This document shows, in pieces, positions 27,246 through 36,008 of a stretch of 64,000 nucleotides of DNA. Under the pieces are notes generated by a model. It saw only the letters and a program-made list of their open reading frames with translations, ran no database searches and was not told the origin of the DNA. Every line of letters begins with the position of its first letter. Position 1 is the first letter of the stretch. The DNA comes from Candidatus Obscuribacterales bacterium (lineage in GTDB: Bacteria > Cyanobacteriota > Vampirovibrionia > Obscuribacterales > Obscuribacteraceae). A program made the position numbers and the translations under genes. The stretch covers positions 434,001 to 498,000 of the forward strand of contig JAHBVO010000006.1 of the NCBI GenBank assembly GCA_019637435.1, in the 5' to 3' direction.

Positions 27246-27398
27246 TTAGCGATTTGCGCAGAAAATTGCAAGGCAGCGCTCCTGGATGAGTCATCACTTT
27301 CGCGAATTTTGCTATAAGTCCAGAAGAACGATTTGGGTCTGGTGACGATAGCGGTAAAACTTACCTGTCGCCAACTATAGCAGCGAGGCTCGAAGCGT

Positions 27399-27725
27399 AT
27401 GCTGGTATCCGATGCATCAGGGAATCTTATAATGGCGCAGGACGGTCAGGACGGAGTTTGGGAAGTTCTCTTACGCTGCGCCAAAGAGCAAAGTAGCGAA
27501 GCTATGTTTCGAAAGGCCCTGCAAGTTGCAGAGTCGCATTACGGTCAGGACAGCGTACAAGTGGGCAGCGTATGCGGAGAGTTCGCCCAATACTACCGTG
27601 CCCTAGGCGAAGACAAAGCAGCCGAGAAATACGAGGAACGAGCGGAACAAATACTGCGCAAGTTCGTTCTGGAAAGGTCGGACGTAATCGACGCATTCAG
27701 ACAACAATCAAATGAAGAAAGTTGA
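27399..27725 (+). CDS. Small TPR-like protein
   Basis: 108 residues with two kinesin-light-chain-like TPR helices pairs (EAMFRKALQVAESHYGQDSVQVGSVCGEFAQYYRALGE is summarised here by its ends, EAMF to ALGE, residues about 34-71), then AAEKYEERAEQIL. The register of Gly-x-Asp-(S/H)-x-x-V between helices is the same as in the larger TPR proteins at 35.3 and 46.1 kb. It is presumably an adaptor. No signal peptide. An in-frame ATG at 27432 is an alternative start. Placed 77 bp before the S9D peptidase. Confidence 0.7.
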   Translation: MLVSDASGNLIMAQDGQDGVWEVLLRCAKEQSSEAMFRKALQVAESHYGQDSVQVGSVCGEFAQYYRALGEDKAAEKYEERAEQILRKFVLERSDVIDAFRQQSNEES

Positions 27726-27802
27726 GGATTGACGATCAAGCAAGTTCAGCTTAGACCTGATTGGGATACCCTAGAACTGGTCATCTCCAATTCAGGTCCT
27801 GC

Positions 27803-30274
27803 ATGAAGTCGAATTTTCGCACCGCCATTTTGTTCGTCTGCGCTCTCATTGTTTTGTTTGTCGGAACAGCCCGAACTGTTCTGGCAGACGAAACCTACCA
27901 GACGCCCGCAAAAACCATTGCCGATCTGGTTGAGAAACCGCCCACACCGGCAGCTACACTTTCGTTCGATAAGAAACATATGCTGCTCTGCGACTTGCCG
28001 ACGCTGCCAACAATCGCGGACATCTCGCAACCTGAATTACGTCTAGCCGGTTTTCGCATAAATCCCAAAACAACCGGAGAGAGCAAACCCACTTACTATG
28101 CGGGATTGTCTTACCTCGACATGTCAAACCCTGGCGCGAAGCCAGAGCCCATCAGGGGCCTACCGAAACCCGCGAAGATAAAACACTTGAGCTGGTCGGC
28201 GGATTGCAAAACGGTAGCCTTCACCATTCTTGAAGACGACGCATACAGGCTGTGGAAGCTCGACATTCCATCGAGACAAGCCAGCAAACTGATCGATGCA
28301 CCACTCAATGCATTCGTGGGAAGCCCGATAGACTGGGCATCGGATGGCACGTTGTACGTTCGACTGCTACCGGATGAGAGAGGCAGCCTTCCGGAAAAAA
28401 TTTCAGTCCCGCGCGGTCCCATAGTACAGGAGAATGACGGGAAGAAACGGCCGGCAAGGACGCAGCCGGATACTCTGAAAAACGCGCATGACGAGGCGCT
28501 CTTAGACTATTATTTGAAGTCCCAAATTGCCCACGTTTTTCTAGATGGTCGCGTGGAAAAAATCGGAAGAGCCGACAACTACTCTGGTATAAATCCATCA
28601 CCAGACGCGAAGCACTTGCTCGCAATTACAGTCCACAAGCCATATTCGTACAAGGTCACGATGGAACGTTTTCCTCACCGCATCGAGGTGTGGGATTCAA
28701 AAGGGAATGTGGAAAAACTGCTTGCCGACAATCCGCTAATGGAAGAAGTTCCAATCGATTTCAACGCAGTGCCCAACTGCCCACGCTCTTTCGACTGGCG
28801 CTCGGACACTGACGCCACGGTAACATGGGTAGAAGCGCGTGACGGAGGAGACCCCAAAGTCAAAGCGGAGATTCGTGACGAAGTTCTGGCGCTCGCGGCA
28901 CCGTTTAATACTAAACCGACCGCTATTGCACACACTGCGTTGCGCTATAGCGGCATCACATGGGGCGACGGTCAACTTGCACTGTTGCGAGAATGGTGGT
29001 GGAACGATCGAAGAACGAAAACTTCCATGTTCTCTCCGGACGATCCGAAGAAACCGGTTCGAGTAGTATGGGATCGCTCTTACGAAGACAGATACAACGA
29101 TCCAGGCAGACCGGATACGAGAGTGAACTCAAGACGACAGTCCGTTCTTCATGTCACCGCCCGCGGTGAATTCATTCTGACCGGCGACGGAGCATCTCCT
29201 GAAGGTGATCGACCATTCTTAGACCTGTTCGACATCAAAACGTTTAAAACAAAACGCTTGTGGCGCTCCGAAGCCCCTTATTACGAGTATGCAGCGACTA
29301 TGCTCAATGACGACGGCACGCGCTTTCTGTCGCGCAGAGAATCGGTTTCTGAGCAGCCGCAATACTTCATTCGCGACCTGAACAAAAAATCCCTGACGCA
29401 AGTAACCAGATTTCCGAATCCAAATCCGGACATTTCCGGTCGAATAGAGAAGAAGCTTGTTCGATATAAACGCGCTGACGGTGTCGATCTTTCAGGCATT
29501 CTTTACACACCTCCGGGATTTGAAGCTGGAAAGTCCAAACCGATTCCAATGCTCATGTGGGTTTATCCATCTGAATTTAAAACCAAAAGTGCCGCCTCTC
29601 AGGTACAAGAATCGCCATATCGTTTCGTTCGGCTAAGTCATTTTGGACCGGCATTTGCTCTGCTTATGGGGTTCTCCGTGCTAGACGATCCAGCGATGCC
29701 GATTGTCGGAGAGGGTAAAATTGAACCAAATGATACCTACGTTGAGCAACTGGTTTCAGACGCCACCGCCGCTGTTGATGAAATGGTAAAGCTAGGCGTG
29801 GCAGACAGAGACCGCATTGCCATCGCCGGGCACTCTTACGGAGCATTCACCGCCGCAAATTTGCTTGCACATACGAATCTGTTTCGCGCTGGTATCGCCC
29901 GTAGTGGTGCTTTCAATCGCACGCTCACGCCCTTCGGTTTCCAATCTGAAGAGCGTGCATTTTGGGACGCCAAGGACACCTACGTCAAAATGTCGCCCTT
30001 TACTCACGCCGACAAAATAGACGAGCCCCTCTTGCTGATCCACGGCGAGAACGATGACAATTCGGGCACCTACCCCGTGCAGAGCGAGCGACTTTTTGAA
30101 GCAATGAAGGGTCTCGGCGGGCGAGTTCGCTGGGTTGTGCTGCCTAACGAAACGCACGGATACCGTGCTCGCGAATCCGTTCTCCACACACTTAAAGAAA
30201 TGGCCGATTGGCTCAACAAGTACGTGGAGAATGCTCCGGCGCGCGCCCAAGCTCAACAAAAAAACGAGGGGTGA
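27803..30274 (+). CDS. Exported S9D glutamyl endopeptidase-like prolyl oligopeptidase family protein
   Basis: 823 residues: a signal peptide (TAILFVCALIVLFVGTA, cleavage after VLA), an N-terminal beta-propeller and a C-terminal alpha/beta hydrolase. The nucleophile is in IAGHSYGAFTAANLLAH, the Asp in HGENDDNSG and the His in NETHGYRARES. The segment GIARSGAFNRTLTPFGFQ is typical of the glutamyl endopeptidase subgroup that includes the plant chloroplast enzyme CGEP, rather than of cytosolic prolyl oligopeptidase. It probably cleaves after Glu in the periplasm. ATG 27803 has AGG six nt upstream. Confidence 0.9.
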   Translation: MKSNFRTAILFVCALIVLFVGTARTVLADETYQTPAKTIADLVEKPPTPAATLSFDKKHMLLCDLPTLPTIADISQPELRLAGFRINPKTTGESKPTYYAGLSYLDMSNPGAKPEPIRGLPKPAKIKHLSWSADCKTVAFTILEDDAYRLWKLDIPSRQASKLIDAPLNAFVGSPIDWASDGTLYVRLLPDERGSLPEKISVPRGPIVQENDGKKRPARTQPDTLKNAHDEALLDYYLKSQIAHVFLDGRVEKIGRADNYSGINPSPDAKHLLAITVHKPYSYKVTMERFPHRIEVWDSKGNVEKLLADNPLMEEVPIDFNAVPNCPRSFDWRSDTDATVTWVEARDGGDPKVKAEIRDEVLALAAPFNTKPTAIAHTALRYSGITWGDGQLALLREWWWNDRRTKTSMFSPDDPKKPVRVVWDRSYEDRYNDPGRPDTRVNSRRQSVLHVTARGEFILTGDGASPEGDRPFLDLFDIKTFKTKRLWRSEAPYYEYAATMLNDDGTRFLSRRESVSEQPQYFIRDLNKKSLTQVTRFPNPNPDISGRIEKKLVRYKRADGVDLSGILYTPPGFEAGKSKPIPMLMWVYPSEFKTKSAASQVQESPYRFVRLSHFGPAFALLMGFSVLDDPAMPIVGEGKIEPNDTYVEQLVSDATAAVDEMVKLGVADRDRIAIAGHSYGAFTAANLLAHTNLFRAGIARSGAFNRTLTPFGFQSEERAFWDAKDTYVKMSPFTHADKIDEPLLLIHGENDDNSGTYPVQSERLFEAMKGLGGRVRWVVLPNETHGYRARESVLHTLKEMADWLNKYVENAPARAQAQQKNEG

Positions 30275-30297
30275 ACGAGCACCGCTGGTGGTGAGTA

Positions 30298-32733
30298 CTA
30301 ACCGCCGCCTTCGGCTCCCGTATACTGCGTATGTACCTTATTCAGGAAGCGCGTGATGCTTCCTTGATAAAGCAGGTCCACGGTTCCGACCGGACCGTTC
30401 CGCTGTTTAGCCACAATGATCTCAGCTTCTCCGCGACGGTCCGTCTCAGGGTTGTAATATTCATCCCGATAGATAAACATCACAAGATCCGCGTCCTGCT
30501 CGATCGAACCGGATTCACGTAAGTCAGACAACATTGGGCGCTTGTTCTGACGAGCTTCCACCGCGCGGGAAAGCTGAGACAGAGCCAACACCGGGACGTT
30601 GACCTCACGCGCGAGCTGCTTGAGTGAACGCGAGATTTCCGAAACTTCCTGCACCCGGTTGTCCGTCGCTTTTCTACCTTGCATCAACTGGATGTAGTCG
30701 ATGATGACCATGCCCAGCCCACCTTCAGCCTTCAAGCGCCGACACTTCGCGCGAATTTCCAACGCATTACACAACGCGGAGTCATCAATATAGATCGGCG
30801 ATTCGCCTAGTCGTCCCATCGATGTGGCCAGCTTCGTCCAATCAGATGTGTGCATATGACCGGTTCTCAACCGGTTGGCATCAATCTCGGCGTCAGAGCA
30901 AAGCATACGCATGACCAGAGATTCTTTCGACATTTCCAGACTGAATATTGCAACAGGAACGTTATTCTCAACAGCGGCAGCTCTAGCGAGGTTGAGAACC
31001 AGTGCGGTGTTGTGCACGCAAATATCGTTTGAAACAAAATTGTGTGTTTCTGGAATCGTTAAGTCGTAAACTTGTTTCGCTCCCATCGCGTCGATTGAAA
31101 CAATCTCGTCCCAGTAGATGTCGCTTATCGAATCCGCATCATCGCTGTCGATCTCGCAGTATGGAGCCTTCAGTTCTTCGACACCGAAGATTCCGATTTT
31201 GCTCAAGAACTTCTGGATTGAATTCGGTTCGATAATGTCCAATTGGAAAGTTTGTTTTCGTCGATCGACAAAACGCACTCTGCGATTCACCGCAGATAAA
31301 ACGCCGAAACGCAAGAGCAAATGCTGAATCTGCTTTGCTGTCCGTTCATTAGCCGTGACATATGCAATTTGCAAATCGCCATCATCGTCGATAGAAACTC
31401 TGCTGGCTGAAGCAAAAAGACGATTGAGGAAAAGCGCAAGCTGTTTTTTCGGCAGAGTAAAAGCAGCCGACGGAATCTCAGTCACAGCGCCATTTACAGG
31501 CAGACCGACGCTTTCGCGCCAGTCCGACATCGGGTTGCTTCCCAACCACGTCGGTCGCGGGCTCACATTTATTCCAGCATGACGTTCATAAGCGTCATAA
31601 CCGGCAGCTCGCTTCAGCGCTTCCTTGCCTTGTAGCTCAGCCACTGCCTCTTGGAAGTCCTTCTGAAGCATCGGGTTGAAGTTGGTGAAGCTTACCTGAC
31701 CGCGGCGAAGCGATCCATCGCCGGCAAGGAGCGCCATCACTTTCACTTCGCAATCGCGCAATTCCTTCGCACCAAAGATCGGAATCTGACGCGGAATAGC
31801 GATCCTATCGCCCACCTTGATGTGCTCTAGCCTGGTCCATCCCGCACGAGTCAGGAACGGATGAGACAAGGTAGTTTCGATACTCCGTCCTAAACGGGTA
31901 ATGACGCGGAAGACCGGTTTAATACCATCATCGACAAAATGGCTTGGCTGCACGATGCGCAACTTCAAATCATCGCAGAGAGTAAGGAGATCCGCTTTGC
32001 CCGCTTTGAAAATTTCTTCAATTGTCGCGACGCGACCATCGCCGAGAACAATTTCCGAATCGAACGCAAGGCATTTACCCATCGACGGACGGGCAGCGAT
32101 AATGACCAGGTCGGAAGGCTGGAATCCCGCTGTCATCGCATCGAGGTCGTAAAACCCGGACGGAACGCCTGAAAGCGCATCGCGATTTTCATAACGCGCT
32201 TCGATCTGTTGGAACGAAGTTTCGACGATATGCTTCACGTGCACAAGCTGCTGCATCTCACGCTTTTGCGCGAGTTGGAAAATCATATGCTCAGCGCGAT
32301 CGAGAGCCACGTCGGCATCAGGTTCTTCATAACAGCTACCCACAATTTCTGTTCCAGCCTTGATGAGCTGGCGCAAAATTGCTTTCTCTTGAACGACTTT
32401 GGAGTAGTACTCCAGATTGGCGGTGGTGGCGACGGATAGCGAGAGGTCCGTGATGTACTGCCGTCCGCCGACCATATCGAGCTTGCCCTCATCGGACAAG
32501 AACTGCGATACGGTCACGATATCAATTGGTTCACTGCTCTCGTAAAGGTCGAGCATCGCCGCGTAAATGACCTGGTGAGCCTTGCGATAAAAATATTCGG
32601 CTTCCAAAAGGTCGACGATTCGCGAAACGCCATCGCCACTGCACAGTAGCGCTCCCAACACCGCCTGCTCGGCTTCAAGCGACTGCGGCGGCAGCCGTTC
32701 GAGTGTAGATTCGCCACTAAGTTCGCCGTCCAT
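30298..32733 (-). CDS. dnaB: Replicative DNA helicase DnaB with intein
   Basis: The precursor has 811 residues; splicing would leave a normal 456-residue DnaB. The N-terminal domain (LPPQSLEAEQAVLGALL) and the RecA-like domain (FSLEMSKESLVMRML, VIIDYIQLMQ, LSQLSRAVEARQNKRPMLSD, DLRESGSIEQDAD) are standard. The Walker A sequence ARPSMGK-T is interrupted between Lys and Thr by the intein, so unspliced protein cannot bind ATP. It unwinds DNA at the replication fork. ATG 32733 follows GAGGAG by seven nt; TTG 32736 is adjacent. An upstream small frame ends in a TGATG overlap with this start. Confidence 0.95.
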   Translation of the reverse strand: MDGELSGESTLERLPPQSLEAEQAVLGALLCSGDGVSRIVDLLEAEYFYRKAHQVIYAAMLDLYESSEPIDIVTVSQFLSDEGKLDMVGGRQYITDLSLSVATTANLEYYSKVVQEKAILRQLIKAGTEIVGSCYEEPDADVALDRAEHMIFQLAQKREMQQLVHVKHIVETSFQQIEARYENRDALSGVPSGFYDLDAMTAGFQPSDLVIIAARPSMGKCLAFDSEIVLGDGRVATIEEIFKAGKADLLTLCDDLKLRIVQPSHFVDDGIKPVFRVITRLGRSIETTLSHPFLTRAGWTRLEHIKVGDRIAIPRQIPIFGAKELRDCEVKVMALLAGDGSLRRGQVSFTNFNPMLQKDFQEAVAELQGKEALKRAAGYDAYERHAGINVSPRPTWLGSNPMSDWRESVGLPVNGAVTEIPSAAFTLPKKQLALFLNRLFASASRVSIDDDGDLQIAYVTANERTAKQIQHLLLRFGVLSAVNRRVRFVDRRKQTFQLDIIEPNSIQKFLSKIGIFGVEELKAPYCEIDSDDADSISDIYWDEIVSIDAMGAKQVYDLTIPETHNFVSNDICVHNTALVLNLARAAAVENNVPVAIFSLEMSKESLVMRMLCSDAEIDANRLRTGHMHTSDWTKLATSMGRLGESPIYIDDSALCNALEIRAKCRRLKAEGGLGMVIIDYIQLMQGRKATDNRVQEVSEISRSLKQLAREVNVPVLALSQLSRAVEARQNKRPMLSDLRESGSIEQDADLVMFIYRDEYYNPETDRRGEAEIIVAKQRNGPVGTVDLLYQGSITRFLNKVHTQYTGAEGGG
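31009..32073 (-). other. Intein within dnaB (355 codons) with degenerate LAGLIDADG endonuclease
   Basis: It begins with Cys (CLAFDSEIVLGDG) directly after the Walker A lysine and ends FVSNDICVHN before Thr. All splicing elements are present: Cys1, TLSHPFLT (block B Thr/His), VYDLTIPETHNFV (block F) and the terminal His-Asn followed by a Thr extein residue. The central part has a LAGLIDADG-type helix, VMALLAGDGSL, but the second, LFLNRLFASASRVS, lacks the expected acidic residue, so splicing is probably intact while DNA cleavage may be lost. Confidence 0.92.
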
Positions 32734-32918
32734 CAACTAACTCCTCGGTCCCTAAGGTGGTCTGCGAAATCGCGACCCAAGTTCAAATCGTTGGATAGAA
32801 ACTGTTTGCGCTCCTGCAATAGCAAGACGCGCCGATATATACATTGCATATAAACCAGTAACGTCTGAGGCAACTTCTCATGCGCCTGACTGGCTCTGCG
32901 TCTATATCGAGTTTTCAC
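32733..32918 (-). CDS. Possible small ORF coupled to dnaB
   Basis: A 61-codon frame starts at GTG 32918, eight nt after an AGG, and ends in a TGATG overlap with the dnaB start. The product is Arg-rich (MKTRYRRRASQAHEK at the start) with no recognised domain. The overlap and ribosome site are suggestive, but composition and lack of family leave it uncertain; it could be a leader ORF or chance. Confidence 0.3.
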   Translation of the reverse strand: MKTRYRRRASQAHEKLPQTLLVYMQCIYRRVLLLQERKQFLSNDLNLGRDFADHLRDRGVS

Positions 32919-33210
32919 TTTGCTTACCTAATAGGATACAGAATCCCATGCCGAATCGGTACGATCATTGCTCTAATGAATACGGCTCCAGGTCTATACT
33001 TTCGAGAACTAGAGGATATCGACAAGAGGGCAAAAAGATATCTTTAATAAGGAAGTTGAAACACAATCTGAAGGGCCATTCCACAGCAAAACAGAGACGT
33101 GCGCCGTTTCCTCTCCAGGAACGGAAAGAAGAGACGGAATGAGCATTCCGATACGAATTCTAATATGGACTCTTTTTTATGAAAGTCTAGCGACTGCGGT
33201 CACAACCGTT
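32919..33210. other. Intergenic region between acs and the dnaB leader frame
   Basis: No supported gene. The notable element is a perfect inverted repeat, CGGAATG-AG-CATTCCG (33135-33150), about 60 bp beyond the stop of the acetyl-CoA synthetase gene; with a 2-nt centre it looks more like a protein-binding site than a terminator. The remainder is AT-rich and would contain the dnaB promoter. Confidence 0.4.
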
Positions 33211-35025
33211 CTAATCGTCCTCGAGCGAGGACGTGTCGCCGGTCGGCAAACCAAGCTCCCAAGCCTTCAAGAGACGGCGCATAATTTTGCCTGAACGCGT
33301 TTTCGGAAGACTGTCTTTCACTTCGATTTCGCGAGGATAGGCATGAGCAGCCAACTGACGCTTAGTGTGTTCTCGAATGCTTTCCAATAACTCATCGCTT
33401 GCGGAGAAACCGTTAGCAAGAACAACGAACGCCTTGATGATCTCACCGCGCTCCTTGTCAGGCTTTCCGATGACACCGGCTTCTGCGACAGCTTCGTGTT
33501 CTACCAAAGCAGACTCGACCTCGAATGGTCCGACGCGGTGTCCGGCAGTGTTGATCACGTCATCTGCGCGCCCCACAAACCAAAAGTAGCCGTCTTCGTC
33601 TTTCCAGGCATTGTCTCCGCTGAAGTACCATCCCGGAATTTTGAAATACTCGTCGAATTTTTCCTTGTTGCGCCAGATCCGGCGAAGCATCGACGGCCAA
33701 CCCGGCTTCACAACCAGTCGTCCCAGTTTACCGGCTTCCACTTCCTCACCGTCATCATCAACTACTGCGGCGTAAACGCCTGGCAGCGGTTTACCCATCG
33801 ATCCAGGTTTCACAGACATGCACGGAATGTTCGCAATCAACTGCATGCCGGTTTCCGTCTGCCACCAGTTATCGTGAATAGGAAGACCATAGACCTTCAT
33901 TCCCCAGCGAACGACTTCCGGGTTCAGCGGCTCACCTACGCTCAAAATATGTCGCAGACTTTCCAGACTGTTGCGAAAAACAACATCATCGCCCGCTTTC
34001 ATCAACATACGCAAAGCAGTCGGCGCCGTGTACCAGACAGTGACTTTCAAACGGTCGATCACTTTGTACCAGCTATCGGCGTCGAACCGGCCTTCGTATG
34101 AAACGACCGAAGCGCCATTTGACCAGGGACCGAAGATACCATATACGGTGCCCGTGACCCAACCAGGGTCGGCCGTGCACCAATAGACATCATCGTCTTT
34201 GAGGTCCAGAACCCATTTTGACGTCATGTGGTGCCCAATAATGTCATTGTGCACGTGAACGACGCCTTTCGGTTTTCCTGTCGTACCAGATGTGTAGAGC
34301 AGATACAGAGGGTCTTCGACGTCGGTTCTTTCGCACTCGAATTTGTCCGACTGCTTCGAGACCAGGTCATCATAGGCATATTCGCGATCTTTCAGTTTCG
34401 ACTTATCACCGTCAACAACGATGGTGTACTGCAAGTCCGGCAAGTCATGCATGATTCCATCAATTTTCGGTTTCAACTCAGGATTTGTGATAATCACGAT
34501 CGCACCACTATCCTGAAGTCTGTCACGCAGAGCGTCCGGTCCGAATGCCGAGAAGAGAGGACCGGCAATTGCTCCAACCTTCGCAATCGCTACGGTAGAA
34601 ATGTAGAGTTCCGGTACGCGCGGGAGGAAAACGAAGACTCGATCGCCTTTTTTGACGCCGAGTTCCTTCAGAGCGTTAGCCATTCTGTTCGACTCTTCGT
34701 AGATGTCCTGGAAGGTGAACTTCTCGAGATTGTTTTTAGCGTCGATAGCGTACAGAGCGACTTTGTTTCGCTTTCCATCGTGCATATGCCTGTCGACAGC
34801 GTTGTAGGCAGCGTTCAGTTTAGAGCCGGTAAACCAGGTGAGTTCCTTGCGAGCGTCCTGCCAATCGAATGAGGCATATTCACTCTCGTAATTTTGAAGA
34901 TTCGGACTGACCGGAAATTTTTTGATTATTTCTTTGCGCACACCAGGTGTCTGGCCATCTTGCTCGAGGCTGGGCTCTTCCGCATTTTTGCCTTTTGATT
35001 TGCCGGGGCTGTCAACCACTTTCAT
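33211..35025 (-). CDS. acsA: Acetyl-CoA synthetase (AMP-forming), AcsA type
   Basis: It activates acetate to acetyl-CoA via acetyl-AMP. 604 residues, with the ATP/AMP loop YTSGTTGKPKGVVH, DNWWQTETG, the hinge region YFSGDNAWKDEDGYFWFVGR and the C-terminal PKTRSGKIMRRLLK containing the regulatory/catalytic lysine, which acetylation would inactivate in characterised homologues. The length and motif spelling match the Bacillus AcsA branch rather than the longer Acs. The ATG at 35025 is preceded by GGAGG at ideal distance and is chosen over the upstream TTG at 35046. Stands alone on the minus strand. Confidence 0.93.
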   Translation of the reverse strand: MKVVDSPGKSKGKNAEEPSLEQDGQTPGVRKEIIKKFPVSPNLQNYESEYASFDWQDARKELTWFTGSKLNAAYNAVDRHMHDGKRNKVALYAIDAKNNLEKFTFQDIYEESNRMANALKELGVKKGDRVFVFLPRVPELYISTVAIAKVGAIAGPLFSAFGPDALRDRLQDSGAIVIITNPELKPKIDGIMHDLPDLQYTIVVDGDKSKLKDREYAYDDLVSKQSDKFECERTDVEDPLYLLYTSGTTGKPKGVVHVHNDIIGHHMTSKWVLDLKDDDVYWCTADPGWVTGTVYGIFGPWSNGASVVSYEGRFDADSWYKVIDRLKVTVWYTAPTALRMLMKAGDDVVFRNSLESLRHILSVGEPLNPEVVRWGMKVYGLPIHDNWWQTETGMQLIANIPCMSVKPGSMGKPLPGVYAAVVDDDGEEVEAGKLGRLVVKPGWPSMLRRIWRNKEKFDEYFKIPGWYFSGDNAWKDEDGYFWFVGRADDVINTAGHRVGPFEVESALVEHEAVAEAGVIGKPDKERGEIIKAFVVLANGFSASDELLESIREHTKRQLAAHAYPREIEVKDSLPKTRSGKIMRRLLKAWELGLPTGDTSSLEDD

Positions 35026-35304
35026 CTCTACCTCCAGAACACTCAAATTCGATGACTTTCAGATACCGCGACGCCTTTCTAACCGACCAGGAGAACTCCT
35101 TGGCAAGAAATCCGTGCCGAGCAGCGCCTTATAAGTCGCTCGCGCACATAAGAACTGTATAGTCTATCGCCTTTCCAGCCCTTCTGTATCTTCCAATTCC
35201 AGGCTTGAATAGGATTAAGAAAAGCTGCGACCGTTTTTACACGTCAAATTCCGCCCCCTGATGGGGTAAATTATTGATGTACGCGCGAATCTCGGGAGCT
35301 ACTC

Positions 35305-35925
35305 ATGACAGCCAATTGGACGAACTACAAGATGCAGGCGATCAAGGCGCAGCAAAACCGCAATCTTGACGAAGCCGAGCGCATGTGGACCGATGCCCTC
35401 AAGGAAGCCGAGAAGTTCGGCGAAAAGGACGGGCGTTTCGTCACTTCCGTGGACAACCTCGCAGCCGTGCTCTGGCAAAACGAAAAATTCGACAAAGCAG
35501 AGCCTCACTTCAAGAAAGCACTGATTATCAGAGAACGCACTTTTCCACATGACCACGAGGATGTGGCGACTTGCTGCAATAACCTCGCGTGCGTTTTATT
35601 CAAAAGAGAAAAATACAAAGAAGCGGAAGAACTCTACCTTCGCACTCTCAACGTGCGCGAAAAGCAGGACGGGAAAAACAGCAAGGGTGTCGCTAACTGC
35701 CTGTATCAGCTAGGCATGGTATTCCACGCCCAGAACCGCTACGAGAAGGCCGAGGACTACTACAAACAGGCGCTCGATATTAAAAACAAGATCTATGGTC
35801 CGGACCACGTAGAACTAGTGCATTTGCTGAAGAACTACGCACATCTTTTGAGAAAAACAAACCGCGAACCCACCGCAGTCCAGATGGAACAGTTCGCGAA
35901 AACTATTGAAGATAAACAGAGATAG
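35305..35925 (+). CDS. Kinesin-light-chain-like TPR protein
   Basis: 206 residues made almost entirely of four TPR units of about 42 residues (LDEAERMWTDALKEAEKFG, FDKAEPHFKKALIIRERTF, YKEAEELYLRTLNVREKQ, YEKAEDYYKQALDIKNKIYG). There is no signal peptide or membrane segment, so a cytoplasmic adaptor is likely. It is related in repeat style to the proteins at 27.4, 39.3 (N-terminus) and 46.1 kb. Convergent with the large Pro-rich membrane protein. Confidence 0.8.
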   Translation: MTANWTNYKMQAIKAQQNRNLDEAERMWTDALKEAEKFGEKDGRFVTSVDNLAAVLWQNEKFDKAEPHFKKALIIRERTFPHDHEDVATCCNNLACVLFKREKYKEAEELYLRTLNVREKQDGKNSKGVANCLYQLGMVFHAQNRYEKAEDYYKQALDIKNKIYGPDHVELVHLLKNYAHLLRKTNREPTAVQMEQFAKTIEDKQR

Positions 35926-36008
35926 CGGTCAGGCTTCGATCGTCGTGATCTGAGATGTAGCGGGATTTGCGCCAGCTATGCTCTCAAGTCGTAGCCGCCG
36001 GTTTCGAA

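Noticed and set aside
32948..33142. 64-codon plus-strand frame between dnaB and acs
   Set aside because: No ribosome site, no family and composition like the surrounding non-coding DNA.
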